Below the pieces are notes generated by a model. That model was not told the DNA's origin, did not search any database, and worked only from the letters and a program-made list of their open reading frames with translations. Below are positions 24,301-64,000 of a stretch of 64,000 bases of DNA, in pieces. Numbering within the stretch: position 1 is the stretch's first letter; every line of letters begins with the position of its first letter. The DNA is from Tubiluchus corallicola (taxonomy: Eukaryota; Priapulida; Priapulimorpha; Priapulimorphida; Tubiluchidae): NCBI GenBank assembly GCA_030141605.1, contig JAQGDQ010000310.1:178915-242914 (forward strand), in the 5' to 3' direction. The translations under genes and the position numbers were made by a program.

Positions 24301-25689
24301 GCAGATAATGATCAAGGACAGATCGCTAAACGCAGAAAACTGTCCGTATCGGAAACGCCAAAACTAGAGACTGCCAGCAAGACCGCAGTTAACAAATTTG
24401 ATTCGAATGCTAGAAGCAAGATACAAGAAAGAGTGCCCACTCACGAAAGCTCGACAGCAAACATAGAAGTCCTAGAGTTTCAAACGGTAAATTCTGATAC
24501 GAACGATGGTACTTTAAAACCAAAAGAGTCGGAATCACAACTGGTTCAGTATGTTTTAAATTTCTTGTCACGGATATCGCATCTGGATCAGCCGATACCG
24601 TCCCAGTACTTAGTGACCGAAAGCTGCGTGCAAGCGATCATGGACTACACGACTGAACGCAACTGCCAAAAAACATTGAGGATCTTGAAGCGCATCAGTC
24701 ACGACCCGTCCGCATTTCAGAAAATGTTGGAAATCTGCTTCCCCGTAATGGTTTGGAGCAAAGCCGCGGACGAAGTGAATGATGCCGACTCTCTTTTAGC
24801 CGAGGTGAAACAGGAATTGTACATTGTAGCACAGAGCGAGTATAGCCAAGGTTCGATTGCGCATATCTTAGCTAAGGGTACGCGTCAAGCTCAGCAGGCC
24901 GCTGCTCTATCCATTCCATTTTTATATCAGGATCACAACATCCTACGAACATTTTTAATCGGATTAAAAGGACTCGGCTACGTTTTAGACTGCTTCTGTT
25001 CACCTGACGTGAGAATGGTGAATAGAGCTGTTCGTAGCCTCATCCACCTCGTGACAGTATTAGATATACGGGCGCCTGATAATGTTCGACCAAATTCTAG
25101 TAAAGTGGAATGTTTTTATCCCCCCGGTGACGCCGACTTGACATTTTCTCTGTCGGACGGAAGCAAGTTAAGAAGCAATCGGTCATTGTTATGTAGGAAA
25201 TCGAAAGTTTTTACCGCCATGCTGCAAGGTTCCTTTGCGGAATGTGGAAAAGAGGAGATAGCCATCAGAGACGTAGATGGCACCACCTTTGAGCTTCTCC
25301 TACACCATCTTCACGGTTGCGTGTTCGACTGTGCAGCGATGAAGGACGTCGGCACAGAAAAATGCTTAGAACTGCTAGCGTTAGCCGACAGATTTGACCT
25401 CGACGACCTCTGGGATTTTACCAAGCCAATACTTTGTCATTGTGTAACAGAAGAATGTGCATATTTGCCGGCTTTCGAATTTCTATGTAGATATGGATTT
25501 GTTAGTCTAGCGTCTCGTGTCGTGACTCTGTTATTGTGTAGCGATAAGAGCCGTAATCGTCTGTTGGAAGATTTATTCAAGGGACCACATGGACAGTTAG
25601 TGAGAGACGCTGTCACTGCCATTGTGAATAACCACTTGAAATGCACACCTAGCAAAAAGCGGCAAAGAACTGCCAGCAGTTGTTTATAG
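12095..25689 (+). CDS. ARMC5: ARMC5-like armadillo/BTB protein
   Basis: Seven coding exons: 12095-12349, 14040-14070, 17113-17228, 18142-18252, 20406-20543, 22122-22283, 23302-25689 (stop TAG). All junctions are GT-AG and in phase; product about 1066 aa against roughly 935 in human. Residues 1 to about 340 form armadillo repeats (GVKLLLPILARHSEKLTALA, ANRACRTIANLAQDEKSAKL, VKAVASFLTSENDGIVSASM). A Ser-Pro-rich disordered region covers about 458-585, followed by an acidic stretch and a basic AKRRK motif near 613. A second helical ARM-like part follows, then a BTB domain from about 875 (LTFSLSDGSKLRSNRSLLCR, FTAMLQGSFAE) with a BACK-like tail. In mammals ARMC5 is a tumour suppressor and CUL3 substrate adaptor that promotes ubiquitination of the RNA polymerase II subunit RPB1; that role here is by homology. 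An in-frame upstream GTG is ignored in favour of the ATG giving MEESNEES. Confidence 0.88.
12350..13391. other. ARMC5 intron 1, left part
   Basis: No gene seen. Bases 12940-13270 have higher GC than their surroundings, possibly an old repeat, but I recognise no family. Confidence 0.4.
13392..13989 (+). mobile_element. TA-flanked MITE, pogo/Tigger-like
   Basis: 598 bp with termini TACGGTGTTCCCTCACTTAT and GAAGTAGTGAAGGAACACTGTA. The terminal text (CCATTCCAGGCCCACCCGCG) is of the kind seen in mariner/pogo-superfamily elements. A second copy is at 62127-62760. It ends 50 bp before the ARMC5 micro-exon. Confidence 0.75.
14040..14070 (+). CDS. ARMC5: 31-nt micro-exon of ARMC5-like gene
   Basis: This short exon is needed for phase: exon 1 ends in phase 0, but the exon at 17113 needs one leading base. 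It is bounded by TTTTGCAG and GTCAGT and encodes VRRRGGIKIL plus the first base of a Val codon. The Arg-Arg-x-Gly-Gly-Ile pattern is the usual start of an armadillo helix. It begins 50 bp after the right end of a TA-flanked MITE. Confidence 0.8.
14600..14770 (-). mobile_element. LINE-type 3' end with short tandem tail
   Basis: On the minus strand the segment ends AATAAATATTATC followed by repeats of TTATC, typical of 3' tails of L2/CR1-like LINEs or SINEs that use them. No coding part is visible. Confidence 0.45.
15968..16204 (+). mobile_element. TTAA MITE family C, right-end fragment
   Basis: Matches the right part of family C (CAAAATGGCTGCCCCTACCG, GGGAGTTTAAAT) through the terminus TTTTCTTGTGCTTTAA. 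The left part is missing; a short TA/ATAT tract precedes it at about 15880-15930. Confidence 0.65.
18262..18354. repeat. (ATT)n microsatellite beside ARMC5 exon 4 donor
   Basis: About 30 uninterrupted ATT units beginning ten bases after the exon 18142-18252. Confidence 0.95.
18471..18890 (-). mobile_element. LINE reverse-transcriptase C-terminal fragment
   Basis: Minus-strand frame reads LLHGCEIGGISNNEVNAIKV, then WNTAYRKIFSFRQNES and LIDSRKLNFVRKIVN, the pattern of the region after the RT domain in non-LTR retrotransposons. Open for about 130 codons, antisense within the ARMC5 intron. Confidence 0.65.
19263..19749 (+). mobile_element. TA-flanked MITE, CCCTTATA-rich
   Basis: 487 bp with termini TACAGTCAACCTCGGATATA and TATACCCAAGGTTGACGGTA flanked by TA. 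The body has repeated TCCCTTATA motifs. A copy of its right part is at 22862-23276. Confidence 0.8.
19848..20369 (-). mobile_element. 5S rRNA-derived SINE (SINE3-like)
   Basis: The minus strand begins with a nearly complete 5S rRNA sequence (20250-20369, 120 nt) retaining AAGTTAAGCAACTTAGAG and ACTTGGATGGGTGATC, the internal pol III promoter region. It runs into about 400 bp of unrelated GC-richer sequence and ends in an ACA-rich tail near 19855. The 5S 3' flank (ACACTGTATCTCGACACTA) is shared with the fragment at 38401-38505, which argues for a dispersed SINE rather than a chance 5S gene. A functional 5S gene is less likely. Confidence 0.6.
22320..22766 (+). mobile_element. TA-flanked MITE in ARMC5 intron 6
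   Basis: 447 bp. Termini TACCGTATTTTCCCATGTAT and ATACACGGGAAAATACGGTA are near-perfect inverted repeats continuing into AAGAGACCC. Starts 36 bp after the donor of exon 22122-22283. Confidence 0.85.
22862..23276 (+). mobile_element. MITE right part, same family as 19263-19749
   Basis: Matches the right part of the 19263-19749 element and ends TACCTGAGGTTGACTGTA, 25 bp before the acceptor of the last ARMC5 exon. Confidence 0.75.
23302..25689 (+). CDS. ARMC5: Terminal ARMC5 exon with SP-rich region and BTB
   Basis: A 2388-nt exon coding for 795 residues, three quarters of the protein. The acceptor follows a T-rich tract (GTTTTTTTCAG). It encodes the last N-terminal ARM repeats (EGKGLQLLLGLLHNPALES), an Asp/Glu/Asn/Ser-rich linker, the Ser-Pro cluster, a basic KRRK motif, a second helical region (CQKTLRILKRISHDPSAF, AAALSIPFLYQDHNIL) and the BTB domain with ALADRFDLDDLWDF in the BACK-side helix. 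Long uninterrupted 3' exons are common for such adaptors. Confidence 0.9.
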   Translation, partial: VDSRKEEVFVYALCLCGKDSVTRVKMREGKGLQLLLGLLHNPALESMHKLVMDGLSCFIYDEKSLDVMLRNNFVDYLIDVLNSAVRNSRADRGTTQQNDSLGFDTSHLEEPDVINGNLECEISDSANQRTVEYESKRCQSKNNKTIANEGTITENVEVDDGKEEHGVTDKDDTNLSEQAKSCSNIRKSPVFRIDSPTYQESCRQREAENLERSPLCFVDSVWSPNSSVWYSPDRSPDESSLSPFSPRSYSSPSLCALSPGGSSLYSPVASPGELSPAYSNEMLPFVWSPPVSPGSISNHSNEALHWSPVHEVNASENDDDDADQEYLSNHSTSADNDQGQIAKRRKLSVSETPKLETASKTAVNKFDSNARSKIQERVPTHESSTANIEVLEFQTVNSDTNDGTLKPKESESQLVQYVLNFLSRISHLDQPIPSQYLVTESCVQAIMDYTTERNCQKTLRILKRISHDPSAFQKMLEICFPVMVWSKAADEVNDADSLLAEVKQELYIVAQSEYSQGSIAHILAKGTRQAQQAAALSIPFLYQDHNILRTFLIGLKGLGYVLDCFCSPDVRMVNRAVRSLIHLVTVLDIRAPDNVRPNSSKVECFYPPGDADLTFSLSDGSKLRSNRSLLCRKSKVFTAMLQGSFAECGKEEIAIRDVDGTTFELLLHHLHGCVFDCAAMKDVGTEKCLELLALADRFDLDDLWDFTKPILCHCVTEECAYLPAFEFLCRYGFVSLASRVVTLLLCSDKSRNRLLEDLFKGPHGQLVRDAVTAIVNNHLKCTPSKKRQRTASSCL

Positions 25690-25980
25690 GATTTTAGAAT
25701 TCAATGTATTTTAAATTGAACGATATAAGTTATGCCGAGATTCGTTGACCTTTGACCCCAATAGGGACTGAGAAGACAAATGCCTTTACATGTTAACCGT
25801 AACTAGCTTGTAGTACATCAGATCAAAGGTCTCAATAAGACAAACTAAATGAAATAAATTATGCCGAGATTGGTTAACCTTTGACCCATGGGTGACGGAC
25901 TGAACAGTTAAATTGTGAAATACACTTACTACGTTTTCAAGCAAGGTGAATTCAATAAACGAAAATAAGCACATTTAAAA
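25690..25980 (+). terminator. ARMC5 3' UTR with poly(A) signals
   Basis: AATAAA hexamers lie at 25853-25858 and 25954-25959. An A-run follows the second at about 25977, so cleavage is most likely near 25975. The UTR contains a direct duplication: ATGCCGAGATT followed by a GACCTTTGACCC-like stretch occurs near 25732 and again near 25861, about 130 bp apart. Confidence 0.5.
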
Positions 25981-27112
25981 AAAAGGCTGTCGTCTCTTCA
26001 TTTTAAGGCTTAATTTTATAAGCATTGTTTGCAAAATATTCAGTTTCTGACGATGTCACTTTATTTCACACTTTTGTTAAGTTTTGCTGCTGGTAGCTGA
26101 AACAGCCAATCATTTTGAGCACTTGTTAGTCATTTTCAAGAGAATATTTTTGTATAGTGAACGTAGTTTTTTTTAAAAAAAATGTTACTATTGTCACATT
26201 GATGAGTTTTATTGTAAAAGTAATTTACCGATGGAATACTATATATACCTTGTATTATGTTTGTTAAAATTTACGAGTTTAGTGTGACTGTATTTCTGAG
26301 TATAGTTTGGACTATGCTAATGTATTTGTTATCATATTCGTGATGAACATGCCGTGAAAGTCATTTTTGGAGTTGTTGTTCAGTCACTTTGTTATGATTG
26401 AGTTTATACACAGAGAAGTATGGATAGGAACCAAAAATCTATAATAAATATTTACACTGCACACAACAGAAAAGTGTTTATCTAGTGTTTATAGGGAAAA
26501 TATGAGTAGCAAAACTGCTACTCTGAACATTCAGCAAAAACTAGAAAGCAAAAACAGTCAGTAAAACCTGTTTCACAGCCGGTATACAGGTATAGAACTT
26601 GACCTATACGGACTTGCACAGGCTTCACAACAACCATTAATTTTAGATAGGGAGAGGACCAGTGTGTATGTATTCACTGGATCATACAATTATACTGAAG
26701 GTAAGTCAGCTGGTAGAATGTAACAGGATTAGCACATAGATGGCAGCACCTAACTACAATGTACAATTCCAACTTCCACACATGCGATTTGTAGTTATAT
26801 TTCTAGAAGGAAGTAAACACCCAGCTGAAAATGTGAAATCGCAAAAAAATACGAGATGCTAACAAAACAAAATGCGTACGTCAGGCAATGAGAATTAGCT
26901 CGCAAACCAAAAACTCACTTGATATGAAAACTCTATTAAGATTTTAATGTGGTGGAAGAGTCAAGTAAAGATACCTGTTAATAATTAAAGTACCTAATGT
27001 TGTGATCTGATGCTGGTAAAGTATTTCACGGAGAAGCAGTTACAGAAAAAAAAAAACATGGAACTGTGGATTGTGGTTGGTGTTCAGTAGTCTGAAACTT
27101 GTGACAGGAAGA
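25981..27112. other. Intergenic, ARMC5 to STK36
   Basis: AT-rich. No coding exon is supportable on either strand. Confidence 0.5.
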
Positions 27113-27386
27113 TAATAATAATAATAATAATCTTTATTTAAAGTTGGCTTTTGGGTCGACAATTAACATTAGCTCAAAGAGCTATTACCGCCGACTGTAA
27201 ATAACAACCTACAGATACATAACAGAGACTATTATTACCCCACTTTTACCCTAAATACCACGTGCCAGGCAGGGCAACAGCAGGTACCATTTCTAATGTC
27301 TTTGGTATGACCCGGCCGCTGATTCGAACTCACGACCTCCCAGACGGAAAGCAGACGCAATCCCCACTAGACTAAACCGTCTGGTG
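27113..27386 (-). mobile_element. tRNA-derived SINE
   Basis: Minus strand: tRNA-like head with A-box-like TAGTCTAGTGGGG and B-box-like GAGTTCGAATC, then a body shared with 33841-34095 and a (ATT)n-type tail. Lies in the ARMC5-STK36 intergenic region. Confidence 0.75.
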
Positions 27387-27904
27387 ATAAAATAGAATTA
27401 CAAACACATTAGCATATGAATGTAAAAGAACAACAAAGAAGACAAGGAAGAAGAGAAATTATTTCTAGAATGGCTTCAACTTATATTGTACGGTTGCCAG
27501 CATCATTTGAACTGTAATAGGAACTCAAACAAATAATAATAAAATTTCCTTGGTAAAATTTGCATACAATAGTAAAAAACTTTATTACTAAAGTAATAAA
27601 AGTAATAGTAAAATTTAAGGCTGTGCATAAATTTCACACGGACCGAGCATTATTAATATCACGGCACCCAGACGCAATCATTTCACAACTAAAATTTGCC
27701 TAACATTTAATGTCACTAATCTCACTGCCTAATGTTTTTACATTGTAGCACAATAGAATGCATTTTCCAGCTTGCAAAAGTATAGAATTTGAAAAACATG
27801 CATTTTGAAATGCACTGCACTAAAACTTTCATGGTTTGTGTTGCATGTTACTAACTGGTGCACAATACAGTGCATAATCATTTATATTGTCTGCAATCAA
27901 ACCT

Positions 27905-28175
27905 CCACAGTATCTACTTTGGGACGACAAAAAAGTTGTCATAGAGAGAGTTTGGCATTATAATGAGATGCATTTATATATCTCCATGCTAATATAAACA
28001 TTTTGTTTAGGGAAAAATTTTGCATTAAGTGAGGTTGGCATTATAAGGGAGGGGGGGGAGGCATTATAAGGAGACACATTAATATATGTTTATTGCAAAT
28101 ATAAACATTTTGTTTTGCAAAAAATTTGCATTAAGTGAGGTTGGCATTATAAGGGGGGGGGGAGGGGGAGGCGTA
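27905..28175. repeat. ~120-bp tandem duplication with G runs
   Basis: GCATTAAGTGAGGTTGGCAT followed by a G-run occurs twice, with ATATAAACATTTTGTTT in each unit. May derive from a MITE; it may form part of the STK36 3' UTR or downstream sequence. Confidence 0.7.
28089..28094 (-). terminator. Candidate STK36 poly(A) signal
   Basis: TTTATT on the plus strand reads AATAAA on the minus strand, about 335 nt after the proposed stop. It lies inside a tandem duplication, so this is a weak candidate. Confidence 0.3.
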
Positions 28176-28427
28176 GGACCGTAGTTTACTAGGACTGATT
28201 ATAATTTCCTAACAGCAAATTGCACAGTAAAATACAAAAGACTTAACGATGATTACGAATTTGAAATGGACGGCATATGCTTTGGCTCATACAAAATTGC
28301 TCCACTTGGCAGCTCCACACAGGAGTAGACAATTTTTGGACGGCTAGTCTGTTTCACAAGCTCTCATTCATACTGACGAGAAGTAGAAGCAACACAGTTA
28401 CTGTTTGGTTACGAATAAAAAAAACGT

Positions 28428-63810
<35,383 letters not shown>

Positions 63811-63837
63811 CTGCATACAAAAGTATGTTAAACCATT

Positions 63838-63908
63838 GTTGTTGTGGTTGTTGTTTTTGTTGTTGTTGTTGTTGTTGTTTTTGTTGTTGTTGTTGTTGTT
63901 GTTGTTGT
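63838..63908. repeat. (TTG)n microsatellite
   Basis: Imperfect TTG repeats about 30 bp upstream (in transcript sense) of STK36 exon 63679-63810, followed to the right by the start of a repeat B copy (63909-64000). Confidence 0.9.
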
Positions 63909-64000
63909 CAATTTTTTCTTTTTCATAATACAAATGCTAAATATATTGGACTTTTATATTCTAACATCAAATTATCAAGAAAATGTTCAAAAACACTAAA

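Overview
Eukaryotic (animal) nuclear DNA: spliced genes with GT-AG introns, AT-rich introns, tRNA- and 5S-derived SINEs, LINE 3' ends, many small terminal-inverted-repeat elements (MITEs), and large micro- and minisatellites. The protein families (a FET-like RNA-binding protein, ARMC5, STK36/Fused) point to a metazoan, probably an invertebrate. I cannot name the species. There is one assembly gap of Ns (38530-39000).

Layout. (1) 1-11773, minus strand: the 5' part of a gene for a prion-like, SYGQ/RGG-rich protein, best read as FET family (FUS/EWSR1/TAF15/cabeza). Six coding exons are visible; any RRM lies beyond the left edge. (2) 11774-12094: a 321-bp head-to-head interval between two start codons, probably a shared promoter. 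(3) 12095-25689, plus strand: a complete ARMC5-like gene, seven coding exons, about 1066 aa, ARM repeats plus C-terminal BTB, including a 31-nt micro-exon. (4) 28428-63810, minus strand: the 3' part of STK36 (Fused kinase). Sixteen coding exons (about 903 aa) join in frame throughout. The kinase domain lies beyond the right edge. ARMC5 and STK36 converge tail to tail.

Most of the window is intron and is built largely from repeats. Two MITE families flanked by TTAA, several TA-flanked MITEs, a hAT-like element and a longer dispersed repeat (B) are scattered through all three genes. Tandem arrays include 95-bp and 31-bp arrays in the FET-like gene, and 27-bp, 49-bp and 74-bp arrays plus (GA)n and (GTA)n tracts in STK36.

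The most interesting architecture is in STK36. Two adjacent exons (54193-54402 and 47011-47294) are bracketed by long inverted repeats that reach their outer splice sites. The intron between them is almost wholly tandem repeat and includes 29 register-perfect 74-bp units, each with a GTGAGT donor-like motif on the transcribed strand. This arrangement is expected to favour back-splicing (circular RNA). Also notable: a TTAA MITE family whose internal edge repeatedly abuts unrelated tandem arrays, and FET-ARMC5 adjacency that mirrors FUS and ARMC5 both lying at human 16p11.2. The three genes are not known to share one pathway.
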